Of a DNA stretch of 64,000 nucleotides, positions 1 through 7,992 are shown piece after piece. The notes beneath the pieces were generated by a model. It saw only the letters and a program-made list of their open reading frames with translations. It did no database searches and was not told the origin of the DNA. Source of the DNA: Oceanobacillus sp. HTM 045 (GTDB lineage: Bacteria; Pseudomonadota; Alphaproteobacteria; Rhodobacterales; Rhodobacteraceae); NCBI GenBank assembly GCA_009733745.1, contig WNWL01000002.1, forward strand, positions 310,001-374,000, in the 5' to 3' direction. Each line of letters opens with the position of its first letter. Position 1 is the first letter of the stretch. Position numbers and translations under genes: made by a program.

Positions 1-882
1 CGGCTCCTTGGTGAAGCCGCTGGTGGCGCGGGCGTTCCAGTGCACCTTGGCCTCGCGCGAGAAGGCCGAGAACAACTCGATCTCGACGATGCGCTGGATC
101 ACCTGCACCAGCAGCTCGACCGCCGTGGCAATGGCCTTGGCGAGCGAGCCGGCGCCGGCGGTGACGCTGTCCACGCCGATCTGGATTCCACCCTTCACCG
201 CGGTGTACAGCCCCTCGCCGATTGAGCGGTTCATCGCCTTCTGCACCGCCGAGACGATCACGACCGGCGTGCCGCGCAGCATCGAGACGCTGGAACTCTC
301 GAGCCAGCTCATCACCCGCTGGAACCCGGCGGCGAACGCCTTGGTGCAGCCGGAGACCACGTCGAAGATGCCCGAGAGCGGCACAGCCGCGGCGACGACC
401 TTGCCGACGATGCCCTTGATGACCGTCTTGATCACCGAGCCCCACTTGGACATGTCCGCGAGGACATCCTCGGTCAGCTTCTTCCAGAGCGCCTTGACCG
501 TCTTGTTGAGGAAGGCGGTGATCTTCTGCCAGAGGGTGGAGGCGGTTTCCTTCTCCTTGTCCTTCTGGATGTTGGACTTGGCGCCCTCGTCCTTCTCGAA
601 ATACTTCACCACCTGTTCGATGGGCGTCTTGGCCGCGCCGGTGACGGTGCCGGCGGTCTCGACCGCGGTGTCGCCGAGGAACTTGCCGGCGCCCTTCATG
701 TAGTTGCCGCCGGTATCCAGCAAGCTCTTGAGGAACAGGCTGCCGAACTTCCCGTCGGCGCGCGCGTGGGCGAAGATGTAGAGCACGCCGAGCCGGGCAT
801 GCTGCATGTCGTCCTGCATGAACTGCGGGAGCGTTTCCTCGCTGACGTTCTCCTTCTTCTTCCGCTTCTTGAAGATGCCCAT
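1..882 (-). CDS. Unrecognised protein, C-terminus beyond window edge
   Basis: The reading frame starts at the ATG at 882 and stays open for 294 codons to the window edge, so the protein is incomplete. I do not recognise the family. The N-terminus is very basic (KKRKKK at residues 5-10), followed by a charged linker near 93-115. Then come long helical Gly/Ala/Val-rich stretches (about 150-175, 200-215 and 230-265) that could be amphipathic or membrane-inserting. No signal peptide is visible. A GAGGGG about 8 nt upstream supports the start. The continuous frame and neighbour-like codon use argue that it is a real gene. Function is unknown; a membrane-active effector or structural protein is possible but unsupported. 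Confidence 0.6.
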   Translation of the reverse strand, partial: MGIFKKRKKKENVSEETLPQFMQDDMQHARLGVLYIFAHARADGKFGSLFLKSLLDTGGNYMKGAGKFLGDTAVETAGTVTGAAKTPIEQVVKYFEKDEGAKSNIQKDKEKETASTLWQKITAFLNKTVKALWKKLTEDVLADMSKWGSVIKTVIKGIVGKVVAAAVPLSGIFDVVSGCTKAFAAGFQRVMSWLESSSVSMLRGTPVVIVSAVQKAMNRSIGEGLYTAVKGGIQIGVDSVTAGAGSLAKAIATAVELLVQVIQRIVEIELFSAFSREAKVHWNARATSGFTKEP

Positions 883-1023
883 TTCGCGACCCCTCTCGCG
901 CTCATCACCCCCGCCGAATCGGGGTACGATCATGTCAAGGTGGGAGTTTGGCAAGAACCAATTATCGCACTGGTTGCAAGATGCACCTGTTGCACGGCAC
1001 ACGGACCAGCCTGTGGGAAAGCG

Positions 1024-1482
1024 CTAGCCGGGGCGGCGGGCCGCGAGTTCGCCGATGATCGCCGCCCCCGCAGCCTCAATCAGGTCGAGCGCGTGGTCGT
1101 AATCCTCGAGGTTGCCGTAGTAGGGATCGGGGATCTCGATCCCGTCCGGGTGGAACAGCCGCAGCGTTGCCCGCGCCCCGCCCGGCGCGAGGCGGCGCAG
1201 GCGCTCCATGTTCGACTGGTCCATTCCGAAGATCAGGTCGAAGCGGCGGAAATCCTCCTCGACGATCTGGCGGCAGCGCTGGGCGCTGTTGTCGTAGCCG
1301 CGCATCGACGCGGCGGTCAGGCCGCGCGGGTCGGGCGGGTTGCCGACATGCCAGGAACCGAGCCCGGCGCTGTCGATCTCGAGGTCCAGCCCGGCCTCGC
1401 GGCCGAGCCGTTCGAGCACGCCCTGCGCCATCGGCGAGCGGCAGATGTTGCCGAGGCACACGCAGAGAATACGGGTGGTCAT
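1024..1482 (-). CDS. Low-molecular-weight protein-tyrosine phosphatase
   Basis: A 152-residue cytoplasmic phosphatase of the LMW-PTP family, which removes phosphate from phosphotyrosine and small aryl phosphates through a cysteinyl intermediate. The catalytic P-loop C-X5-R followed by SP lies at residues 9-17 (CLGNICRSP). The general acid sits in the DPYY motif near residue 120. Length matches the family. The frame is open further upstream, but the ATG at 1482 puts the P-loop at its usual distance from the N-terminus. The protein partner is unknown, and the gene is divergent from an exported protein gene. The family also contains arsenate reductases, but DPYY favours the phosphatase. Confidence 0.9.
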   Translation of the reverse strand: MTTRILCVCLGNICRSPMAQGVLERLGREAGLDLEIDSAGLGSWHVGNPPDPRGLTAASMRGYDNSAQRCRQIVEEDFRRFDLIFGMDQSNMERLRRLAPGGARATLRLFHPDGIEIPDPYYGNLEDYDHALDLIEAAGAAIIGELAARRPG

Positions 1483-1563
1483 GGGCGCGCTTTCCTCTAG
1501 GCTCGCTCGGACGATGACGAAGGGCCGGCACGCGCGCGGCGGCCGCCCGCGAAGGAGTAGCCC

Positions 1564-2004
1564 ATGCCCCGCCGATATGTGAACCCCGCTCTGGCACTCG
1601 CCGTCGCGGTCAGCCTCTCTCCGGCTCCCGCCAGTGCCGAGGGCTGCGTGATGGACGCCTGGGAGCGGATGCTCGCGCCCGGCTTCCAGCAGCACGAACT
1701 GGTGGAGCGGATCGCGACCGACCGCGGCCCGGTGGTGGTGCTCGGCTTCACGCCGCTGAAGGGCGAGCACGCCAAGCTCTGGATCTTCCTGCTCGACGAC
1801 GGCACCTGCTTCACGCATGCGGTGGTGGCGGGCTCCTACGAGGCGACGACGCTGATGGCGCGGCAGACGGGCCGGATCGGGCCGGACGCGCGGCTCTACC
1901 ACTTCGATCTCTATACCGGCGACTCGCACGCGACGCTCGGCTTCCGCGAGACGCCGCCAGGCTACGAGGAGGCGAAACGTATCGCGCTGGAGGCGCTTCG
2001 GTGA
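1564..2004 (+). CDS. Small exported protein of unknown function
   Basis: A 146-residue protein with a signal peptide of about 25 residues (hydrophobic ALALAVAVSLSPAPASA, likely cut after ASA), so probably periplasmic. The mature part has two Cys (C28 and one near 81) that could form a disulfide, and no motif I recognise. The stop codon overlaps the GTG start of the sirtuin gene by 4 nt, so the two are translationally coupled. A GAAGGAG lies 5-6 nt before the ATG. Function is not known. Confidence 0.75.
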   Translation: MPRRYVNPALALAVAVSLSPAPASAEGCVMDAWERMLAPGFQQHELVERIATDRGPVVVLGFTPLKGEHAKLWIFLLDDGTCFTHAVVAGSYEATTLMARQTGRIGPDARLYHFDLYTGDSHATLGFRETPPGYEEAKRIALEALR

Positions 2005-2699
2005 CCGAAGGGCCGATCGTCATCCTGACCGGTGCGGGTATCTCGGCGGAATCCGGGCTCGGCACCTTTCGCGACGCGGACGGGCTCTGGACGAAATACA
2101 GGCTGGAGGACGTGGCGACGCCGGAGGGCTACGCGAAGGACCCGGCGCTGGTGCTCGACTTCTACAACGCGCGGCGGGAGAACTGCGTCGGCGCGTCGCC
2201 GAACGCCGCCCATTCGGCGCTGGCACGGCTGGAACGGGCCCGCGGCGACGTGCTGCTGGTCACCCAGAACATCGACGACCTGCACGAGCGCGCCGGCTGC
2301 ACGGACGTGGTGCACATGCACGGGGAGATCATGGCCGCGCTCTGTGCCCGCTGCGGCAACCGGCGGCCGTGGGAAGGCAGGATGTGCCTCACCGATGTCT
2401 GCCCGGAATGCGGCATGGACGGGCGGAACCGGCCGGACGTGGTCTGGTTCGGCGAGATGCCCTACCACCTCGACCGGATCTACAGTGCGGTGACGAACTG
2501 CGGCCTGTTCGTCGCCATCGGCACGTCGGGGTCGGTCTACCCGGCGGCGGGCTTCGTGAGCGAGGCGGCGGCCGCGGGAGCGGAGACGCTGGAGATCAAC
2601 CTGGAACCGTCGGAGACCGCGTCGCGCTTCGACCGGCAGATCTATGGCCCGGCGACCGAGACGGTTCCGGCCTGGGTGGACCAGCTCGTCGGCGGCTGA
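2001..2699 (+). CDS. cobB: NAD-dependent protein deacylase (sirtuin, CobB type)
   Basis: A 232-residue class III sirtuin that removes acyl groups from lysines using NAD+. It has the NAD-binding GAGISAESGLGTFR (about residues 11-24), TQNIDDLHERAG (about 90), the catalytic His in HMHGE, a zinc site of two Cys pairs (CARC and CPEC), and the GTSGSVYPAAG and INLEPSE nucleotide-site motifs. The start is a GTG whose GTGA overlaps the preceding stop. Length and motif order match bacterial CobB. Confidence 0.95.
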   Translation: MTEGPIVILTGAGISAESGLGTFRDADGLWTKYRLEDVATPEGYAKDPALVLDFYNARRENCVGASPNAAHSALARLERARGDVLLVTQNIDDLHERAGCTDVVHMHGEIMAALCARCGNRRPWEGRMCLTDVCPECGMDGRNRPDVVWFGEMPYHLDRIYSAVTNCGLFVAIGTSGSVYPAAGFVSEAAAAGAETLEINLEPSETASRFDRQIYGPATETVPAWVDQLVGG

Positions 2700-2831
2700 G
2701 AACCGCGCCGCCGCAGGCTTCCCACCCCAATCCATCCATGCCAGACTGACTTTCACAGAAGACGGCTGCCCGACAGGGACTGCCGCCCGTATCGCCCGGC
2801 CCGGCCGGGCGCAACCGGAATGGGAGGTTCC

Positions 2832-3137
2832 ATGTGCCAGGTATTCGCCGGTCAGGACCCGGATCGCTACGCCTCGACCACGCGCCGCCTGCGACTCAAC
2901 GGCCAGAGCACCAGCATCCGGCTTGAGAACTCGTTCTGGGCGATCATCGACGAGATCGCCGAGCGCGACGGCGTGACCACCGCCGCGTTCATCTCGAAAC
3001 TGCATTCCGAGGTGCTCGAACTCCGGGGCGAGCCGGAGAACTTCACCTCGCTGCTGCGCTGCGCCTGCCTCGTCTTCGTCGACGGCAGGCAGGCCGATGC
3101 GGGCGCCGGAACCGGCAGGGTCCTCGCGGCGGAATAG
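2832..3137 (+). CDS. Ribbon-helix-helix domain protein
   Basis: A 101-residue protein resembling the RHH_4 type of ribbon-helix-helix DNA-binding domain. A beta strand (STSIRLENSFW) is followed by helices over IIDEIAERDGVTTAAFISKLHSEVL, and then a short Cys-containing tail (LLRCACLVFV). It is probably a small dimeric transcription factor. An in-frame ATG at 2820 exists, but GGGAGG at 2822-2827 sits 4 nt before the ATG at 2832, so that start is preferred. No target site is evident. Confidence 0.8.
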   Translation: MCQVFAGQDPDRYASTTRRLRLNGQSTSIRLENSFWAIIDEIAERDGVTTAAFISKLHSEVLELRGEPENFTSLLRCACLVFVDGRQADAGAGTGRVLAAE

Positions 3138-3449
3138 CGCCGTCCGATACCGGACCAAGCACCGGGCCGGACACTCCGAATTACCGCGGTACGGCGGTGA
3201 ACGGCCAAGTTGTGCGCGCCGCGGCGCACGGCCCTAACAAGTCGCTGCAGCGCACAATCGCACCTGCACAAGCAGCGCGCGCGGGCCGGGATGGTTCCGT
3301 ACCGCGACCCTTCCAGAATTCGGAGGCAGAATACCGGGGCGAAAGCGGGCCGGGTAGTAAGCCTCTACTACCCCGACCGGATTCCGCCGGGCCTAGACTT
3401 GGGTTCTCGACAGACCTGAACCCAGGATACACGGACCCGGAGAATACCC
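3138..3449. other. Noncoding gap with attC-like half-site and a dyad
   Basis: No convincing gene lies here. Two structures stand out. At 3231-3255 there is CCCTAACAAGTCGCTGCAG, a string resembling the left half of integron attC sites. At 3352-3373 there is a perfect 8-bp inverted repeat (GGGTAGTA / TACTACCC). A GTGCGC / GCGCAC repeat immediately precedes the first element. The frame through the first element reads NKSLQRT, a signature common in spurious ORFs over such repeats. Confidence 0.5.
3352..3373. promoter_or_regulatory. Perfect 8-bp inverted repeat upstream of glyoxalase gene
   Basis: GGGTAGTA and TACTACCC are separated by 6 nt, ending 76 nt before the TTG start at 3450. There is no T-run after it, so an operator is more likely than a terminator. 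The binding protein is unknown. Confidence 0.35.
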
Positions 3450-3845
3450 TTGGCCAAAGCCATTCACAGCATGATCCGCGTGCTCGACGAGGCGCGCTCC
3501 CTCGCCTTCTACGACAAGGCGTTCGGGCTGAAGGTCGCCGACCGGCTCGACTTCCCCGATTTTTCGCTGATCTACCTCAGCAACCCGGAGACGGAGTTCG
3601 AGCTGGAGCTGACCGTCAACAAGGACCAGACCGAGCCCTACCAGCTCGGCAACGGCTACGGGCACCTCGCCGTCTCGGTAGACGACCTGGATGCGGAGCA
3701 CGCGCGGTTCGAGGCGGAGGGGCTGAATCCGCGCAAGCTGGTGGAGTTCGCGCCGGCGGGCACGAGGATCGCCCGCTTCTTCTTCGTCGCCGACCCGGAC
3801 GGCTACCAGATCGAGGTTCTCGAACGCGGCGGGCGCTTCAAGTAG
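3450..3845 (+). CDS. gloA: VOC-family lactoylglutathione lyase (glyoxalase I)
   Basis: A 131-residue single-module glyoxalase that isomerises the methylglyoxal-glutathione hemithioacetal to lactoylglutathione. The start HSMIRVLDEARSLAFYDKAFGLK, the central GNGYGHLAVSVDDLDA and the C-terminal DPDGYQIEVLERG are typical of GloA, including the metal-binding His and Glu positions. It begins with TTG; GGAG at 3439-3442 lies 7 nt upstream and no nearby ATG fits. It is followed 56 nt later by the Tat-exported subunit gene. Confidence 0.85.
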   Translation: MAKAIHSMIRVLDEARSLAFYDKAFGLKVADRLDFPDFSLIYLSNPETEFELELTVNKDQTEPYQLGNGYGHLAVSVDDLDAEHARFEAEGLNPRKLVEFAPAGTRIARFFFVADPDGYQIEVLERGGRFK

Positions 3846-3901
3846 CCCGCCCCGACCAGCGGCCGGAGAGCCGCAAGGAATGACAACCGGAGGAAACTGA
3901 A

Positions 3902-4438
3902 ATGACACAGCAAGCAGAGCCGAGGGACCGTTCGCGCGGTCTCTCCCGGCGCCAGCTCCTGTCGCGCTCGACGGCGGCGGGCGCGGCCTTCGTGATCGGG
4001 CCGGGCTTCATTGCCGCGAAGGACGCGGCCTGGGCGGCGGAGACATCCGTCCTCAAGCCGGCCACCTTCGCCACGCTGGTGCAGATGGCGCGGGACATCT
4101 ACCCGCACGACCATGTCGGCGACGAGTTCTACGTGATCGCGGTGAAGGGCTACGACACCGAGGGCGCGGCGCCCGGCATCGAGGCGGGCATCGCCTCGCT
4201 CGACGCGGCGGCGCAGGGCAAGGGCTTCGCCTCCTATCTCGACACCGGCTGGGAGCGTGACCGCGTCGACATCCTCCGCGGGATCGAGGACAGCCTGTTC
4301 TTCCAGCAGATCCGCGGCGGGCTCGTGACCGGGCTCTACAACCAGAAAGCCGTGTGGCCCTATTTCGGCTACGAGGGCGAGAGCTACTCCCAGGGTGGCT
4401 ACATCGACCGCGGTTTCGACGACATCAACTGGCTCTGA
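3902..4438 (+). CDS. Tat-exported small subunit of a membrane dehydrogenase (gluconate 2-dehydrogenase subunit 3-like)
   Basis: A 178-residue protein with a twin-arginine signal (SRRQLL at 15-20, then a hydrophobic segment ending AAWA near 45). The mature part (FATLVQMARDIYPHD, then FFQQIRGGLVTGLYN) resembles the gamma or small subunit of periplasmic gluconate, sorbitol and fructose dehydrogenases. That subunit is needed to export its folded FAD partner, the gene of which follows after 14 nt. A GGAGG about 8 nt before the ATG supports the start. The cytochrome c subunit common in such complexes is not encoded nearby. Confidence 0.8.
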   Translation: MTQQAEPRDRSRGLSRRQLLSRSTAAGAAFVIGPGFIAAKDAAWAAETSVLKPATFATLVQMARDIYPHDHVGDEFYVIAVKGYDTEGAAPGIEAGIASLDAAAQGKGFASYLDTGWERDRVDILRGIEDSLFFQQIRGGLVTGLYNQKAVWPYFGYEGESYSQGGYIDRGFDDINWL

Positions 4439-4452
4439 GGGGAGGACAGATC

Positions 4453-6024
4453 ATGGCTGCACCTTTCGACCTCTCCGACGACAGCGTGGTCGTCATCATC
4501 GGCACCGGCGCGGGCGGCGGCGTGCTCGCTAACGAACTGGCACAAAAGGGCGTGAGCGTCGTCGCGCTCGAAGCCGGCGGGCGCTACCTGCCGGAGGACT
4601 ACGTCAACGACGAGTGGGAGAGCTTCGGCCAGCTCGCCTGGGTCGACCCGCGCACCACGTCGGGCGACTGGCGCGTGGCGAAGGACTTCTCCGGCCTCCC
4701 CGCCTGGATCGTCAAGGCGGTGGGCGGCACCACGACGCACTGGGCCGGCGCCTCGCTCCGCTTCCAGGAGCACGAGTGGAAGGCCGCGACGACCTACGGC
4801 CCGGTGCAGGGCGCGAGCCTGCTCGACTGGCCGATCGACGGGGCCGAGATGGCGCCGTGGTACGAGAAGGCCGAGACCAAGCTCGGGGTCACCCGCACCG
4901 GCGACCGGGCCGGGCTGCCGGGCAACAACAACTACAAGGTGTTCGAGGCGGGCGCGAAGGCGCTCGGCTACACCGAGGTCCACACCGGCCGCATGGCGAT
5001 CAACTCCGCCGACTATGACGGCCGCGTCGCCTGCCAGCAGACCGGCTTCTGCTTCCAGGGCTGCAAGTGGGGCGCCAAGTGGTCGGCGGCCTATACCGAC
5101 ATCCCGCGCGGCGAGGCGACGGGCAACCTGGAGGTGCGCGAGAAGGCCCACGCCGCACGGATCCTGCACGACGACACCGGCAAGGTGACGGGCGTGGAGT
5201 ATTTCGACGGCGACGGGAACCTGCAGATGCAGGCGGCGCGCGTCGTCTGCGTCGCCGGCAACTCGTTCGAGAGCCCGCGGCTGCTGCTGAACTCGGCCTC
5301 GAGCATGTTCCCGGACGGGCTGGCCAACTCCTCGGGCCAGGTGGGGCGGAACTACATGCGCCACATGACCGGCTCGGTCTACGCCACCTTCGAGAAGCCG
5401 GTCCGCATGTGGCGCGGCACGACGATGGCGGGGATCATCTCGGACGAGGCGAAGCACGACCCGTCGCGCGGCTTCGTCGGCGGCTACGAGATGGAGACGC
5501 TGGCGCTCGGCATCCCGTTCATGGCCGCCTTCCTCGACCCGGGCGGCTGGGGGCGCGAGTTCACCACGGCGCTGGATTCCTACGAGAACATGGCCGGCAT
5601 GTGGCTCGTCGGCGAGGACATGCCGCAGGAGACCAACCGGGTGACCCTGAACCACGAGGTGAAGGACCAGTGGGGCCTGCCGGTGGTGAACGTCCACTTC
5701 GACGACCACCCCAACGACGTCGCGATGCGGAACCACGCCTACAGGCAGGGCGCCGCGGTCTACGACGCGGTGGGCGCGACGCGGACCTTCCCGACGCCGC
5801 CCTACCCCTCGACCCACAATCTCGGCACCAACCGGATGTCGGAGAACCCAAGGGACGGGGTGGTGAACCGCTGGGGCCGCACGCATGACGTGGCGAACCT
5901 CTACGTCTCGGACGGGTCGCAGTTCACCACGGGCGCGGCGGAGAACCCGACGCTGACCATCGTGGCGCTGGCGATCCGGCAGGCGGACCACATCGCCTCC
6001 GAGATGTCGGCGGGCAATCTCTGA
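4453..6024 (+). CDS. GMC-family FAD-dependent oxidoreductase (dehydrogenase large subunit)
   Basis: A 523-residue flavoprotein of the glucose-methanol-choline family, likely the catalytic subunit partnered with the preceding Tat-signal protein. The FAD dinucleotide fold is near residues 12-23 (VVIIGTGAGGG), the GMC segment GGTTTHWAGASLRF near 90, and the C-terminal HNLGTNRMSENP and ENPTLTIVALAIRQADHI match the family ending. The ATG at 4453 follows GGGGAGG by 8 nt. It lacks its own signal, so it is presumably exported with its partner. Sugar or sugar-acid oxidation in the periplasm is inferred; the substrate is unknown. Confidence 0.85.
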   Translation: MAAPFDLSDDSVVVIIGTGAGGGVLANELAQKGVSVVALEAGGRYLPEDYVNDEWESFGQLAWVDPRTTSGDWRVAKDFSGLPAWIVKAVGGTTTHWAGASLRFQEHEWKAATTYGPVQGASLLDWPIDGAEMAPWYEKAETKLGVTRTGDRAGLPGNNNYKVFEAGAKALGYTEVHTGRMAINSADYDGRVACQQTGFCFQGCKWGAKWSAAYTDIPRGEATGNLEVREKAHAARILHDDTGKVTGVEYFDGDGNLQMQAARVVCVAGNSFESPRLLLNSASSMFPDGLANSSGQVGRNYMRHMTGSVYATFEKPVRMWRGTTMAGIISDEAKHDPSRGFVGGYEMETLALGIPFMAAFLDPGGWGREFTTALDSYENMAGMWLVGEDMPQETNRVTLNHEVKDQWGLPVVNVHFDDHPNDVAMRNHAYRQGAAVYDAVGATRTFPTPPYPSTHNLGTNRMSENPRDGVVNRWGRTHDVANLYVSDGSQFTTGAAENPTLTIVALAIRQADHIASEMSAGNL

Positions 6025-6108
6025 ACCGTCGCTCCCTGGGCGGTTCCGGCGCGGCGCCTTTCTCCCGGGCGCCGCGTACCGGCCCAGCCGCCCCCCCGGC
6101 AAAGCAAG

Positions 6109-6134
6109 AACGGCGCCCGTCACCGGGCGCCGTT
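6109..6134. terminator. Bidirectional terminator between convergent genes
   Basis: A perfect 11-bp stem, AACGGCGCCCG with CGGGCGCCGTT, and a 4-nt loop, followed by TCTCGTTT on the plus strand. It lies between the convergent GMC oxidoreductase and rpmB genes and could serve both. Confidence 0.75.
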
Positions 6135-6159
6135 TCTCGTTTCCGTCAGTGGAGGAGGA

Positions 6160-6447
6160 TCAGGCCGCGGAGGTGGCCGCGATCACGTCCTTCTTGACCT
6201 TCAGCGCGCGCTCCGAGAGCTCCTCGTCGCGGGCCTTCAGAAGGTAGGCGTCGAGCCCGCCGCGGTGGTCCACCGTGCGCAGCGCGGACGACGCGACCTT
6301 GAAGCGGAAGCTCCTGCCAAGCGCCTCGCTCTGCAGCGTGACGGTGTTCAGGTTCGGCAGGAAACGCCGATTGGTCTTGATGTTGGAGTGGCTCACCCGG
6401 TGGCCGGTCATCGGGCCCTTGCCGCTCAGCTCGCACTTGCGTGCCAT
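6160..6447 (-). CDS. rpmB: 50S ribosomal protein L28
   Basis: A 95-residue ribosomal protein of the large subunit. It begins [33 protein letters not shown] in two readable blocks: the [18 protein letters not shown] start and the [10 protein letters not shown] motif typical of alphaproteobacterial L28. The start at 6447 is chosen because it gives the canonical N-terminus; an upstream in-frame ATG would add ten unrelated residues. It is monocistronic, with its own promoter and terminator. Confidence 0.97.
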   Translation of the reverse strand: MARKCELSGKGPMTGHRVSHSNIKTNRRFLPNLNTVTLQSEALGRSFRFKVASSALRTVDHRGGLDAYLLKARDEELSERALKVKKDVIAATSAA

Positions 6448-6551
6448 CGTCTCGTCCTCGACTGTTCGTCGTTGCACCTCAAGGCCGCTTGCGCGGGCCT
6501 GCCGCCCATGCCCGTGAAACCCCGGGAGGGAGGCTGAAATTCGGAAGCGGC

Positions 6552-6580
6552 TTGATAGGCGGAACCGCGCGCGGCGTCAA
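6552..6580 (-). promoter_or_regulatory. Likely sigma-70 promoter of rpmB
   Basis: On the minus strand, TTGACG (6580-6575) and TATCAA (6557-6552) are 17 nt apart. The predicted start near 6545 gives a 5' leader of about 98 nt before the rpmB ATG. Confidence 0.55.
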
Positions 6581-6643
6581 CACCGGAGTCGACGCCGCGA
6601 GGGGACGGCTCAAGGGACGCCCCGAACGGGTGTGCCGCCCCGG

Positions 6644-7111
6644 TCAGGCCGCGCAGGCCGCCTCGATCTCGGCGAGGTCGATCTTCACCTGCCCGAGCAT
6701 CGCGGCCATCGCCCTGTCGCCCTTCTCCGGGTCCTCCAGCAGCTTGCCAAGGCCCTTCGGCACGATCTGCCACGACAGGCCGTAGCGGTCGGTGATCCAG
6801 CCGCACTGCACCGGCGTGCCGCCGTCAAGCAGCGCGTCCCACGTCCGGTCAACCTCCTCCTGGTCCTCGCAGAGGAGGAAGAGCGAGATGGCCGGCGTGA
6901 AGCTGTAGTTCGGCCCGCCGTTCAGCGCCATGTGCGCCTTGCCGCCGAGGGTGAACTCGACCGAAAGCACGTCGCCCGCCTGCCGGCCGGGCGTCTCGCG
7001 GTCCATCCGGCGGATGCGGGTTATCCCGGAGCCCGGCACCACCGAAGTGTAGAACCGGACCGCCTCCTCCGCATTGCCGTGGAACCAGAGGCAGGGGATG
7101 GGGGCGTCCAT
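6644..7111 (-). CDS. VOC-family protein (PhnB / 3-demethylubiquinone methyltransferase-like fold)
   Basis: A 155-residue protein of the PhnB-like branch of the vicinal oxygen chelate superfamily. It begins with CLWFHGNAEEAVRFYTSVVPGS, has the central GGPNYSFTPAISLFLLCEDQEEVDRTWDAL in pieces, and ends with YGLSWQIVPKGLGKLL. These features are shared by small proteins once annotated as 3-demethylubiquinone-9 methyltransferase; the true activity is generally unknown. It is the last gene of a three-gene run with DUF1428 and VOC genes, 3 nt from the upstream stop. Confidence 0.8.
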   Translation of the reverse strand: MDAPIPCLWFHGNAEEAVRFYTSVVPGSGITRIRRMDRETPGRQAGDVLSVEFTLGGKAHMALNGGPNYSFTPAISLFLLCEDQEEVDRTWDALLDGGTPVQCGWITDRYGLSWQIVPKGLGKLLEDPEKGDRAMAAMLGQVKIDLAEIEAACAA

Positions 7112-7114
7112 CGC

Positions 7115-7468
7115 TCAGGCCTCCACCACCGGCACGAAGCCGCCGAAGATCAGCCGCTGGCCGTCGAACGGCATCGGGTTGGTCTCGGGGGCGAAGCGCG
7201 GGTCCTGCATCATCTTTCCGAAGGTGGCCTCGCTGGTGGCCTTGTCGGGCCAGACGATCCAGGAGAACACCACCGTCTCGTCCGCCTTGCACTGCACGGC
7301 CATCGGCATCGAGGTGACCTTGCCGTCCGGCACGTCCTCGCCCCAGCCCTCGACGACGCTGAGCGCGCCGTGCTCGCGGAAGAAGGCCGCGGCCTCCTTC
7401 GCGTGGGCGATGAAGGCGTCCTTGTTGGCGTTCGGCACCGCCGCGATCATTCCGCTGACATAGCTCAT
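7115..7468 (-). CDS. DUF1428 family protein
   Basis: A 117-residue protein of the DUF1428 (YbaA-like) family: start MSYVSGMIAAVPNANKDAF, middle VVEGWGEDVPDGKVTSMP, and the conserved FGKMMQDPRF and MPFDGQRLIFGGF. The fold is a dimeric alpha/beta barrel like stress-response ABM proteins; biochemical function is unknown. It is the middle gene of the run divergent from the HxlR-type regulator, so likely under its control. Confidence 0.85.
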   Translation of the reverse strand: MSYVSGMIAAVPNANKDAFIAHAKEAAAFFREHGALSVVEGWGEDVPDGKVTSMPMAVQCKADETVVFSWIVWPDKATSEATFGKMMQDPRFAPETNPMPFDGQRLIFGGFVPVVEA

Positions 7469-7489
7469 GTCTATCTCCTCTGTATCCGG

Positions 7490-7939
7490 TCAGGCCTGTG
7501 CGGCTTCGGTATCGGTGGCCTCGGTCTGCACGGCCTCGGCATGGGCGGCGACGTCCATCCAGAACACCTCCCAGGTGTGGCCGTCCGGATCCTCGAAGCT
7601 GCGGCCGTACATGAAGCCGTGATCCTGCTTCGGCCCGGGGTCGGGCCTCCCGCCCGCGGCCTCGGCCTTCGCGACCAGCCCGTCGACCTCGTCGCGCGAG
7701 GCGGCCGAGAGCGCGATCAGCACCTGGCAGGTGTCCTTCGCGTCGGCGATCTTCTTCGAGGTGAACTGGGCGAACTTCTCGTGGGTCAGGAGCATGACGT
7801 GAATGGTGTCGGACAGCACCATGCCCGACGCGGTCGCGTCGGAGAACTGGTCGTTCTTGGTGAAACCGACCGCCTGGTAGAACGCGGTTGCCCTGCCGAG
7901 GTCGGCGACGGGCAGGTTTACGAATATCTTCGGATCCAT
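7490..7939 (-). CDS. VOC-family (glyoxalase/bleomycin-resistance-like) protein
   Basis: A 149-residue glyoxalase-superfamily protein with the pattern KIFVNLPVADLGRATAFYQAVGF at the start and FMYGRSFEDPDGHTWEVFWMD near the end. Proteins of this type are common next to PhnB-like and DUF1428 genes. The C-terminal tail is rich in Ala/Thr/Glu. It is the first gene of the operon, 61 nt from the divergent regulator gene. Substrate unknown. Confidence 0.82.
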   Translation of the reverse strand: MDPKIFVNLPVADLGRATAFYQAVGFTKNDQFSDATASGMVLSDTIHVMLLTHEKFAQFTSKKIADAKDTCQVLIALSAASRDEVDGLVAKAEAAGGRPDPGPKQDHGFMYGRSFEDPDGHTWEVFWMDVAAHAEAVQTEATDTEAAQA

Positions 7940-7963
7940 CCTTGGGGTCTCCCTGTCTCAAGT

Positions 7964-7992
7964 TTGACCAGCCTGCGGTATCGAGTTATAAA
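7964..7992 (+). promoter_or_regulatory. Promoter of HxlR-SCP2 regulator, possibly leaderless
   Basis: TTGACC (7964-7969) and TATAAA (7987-7992) are 17 nt apart. The predicted transcription start, 7-9 nt downstream, falls at 7999-8001, the A of the gene's ATG. No ribosome-binding site precedes that ATG, which fits a leaderless mRNA. Confidence 0.6.

Noticed and set aside
4399-6123. Minus-strand ORF of 574 codons
   Set aside because: Antisense shadow of the GMC oxidoreductase, caused by high GC and lack of stops.
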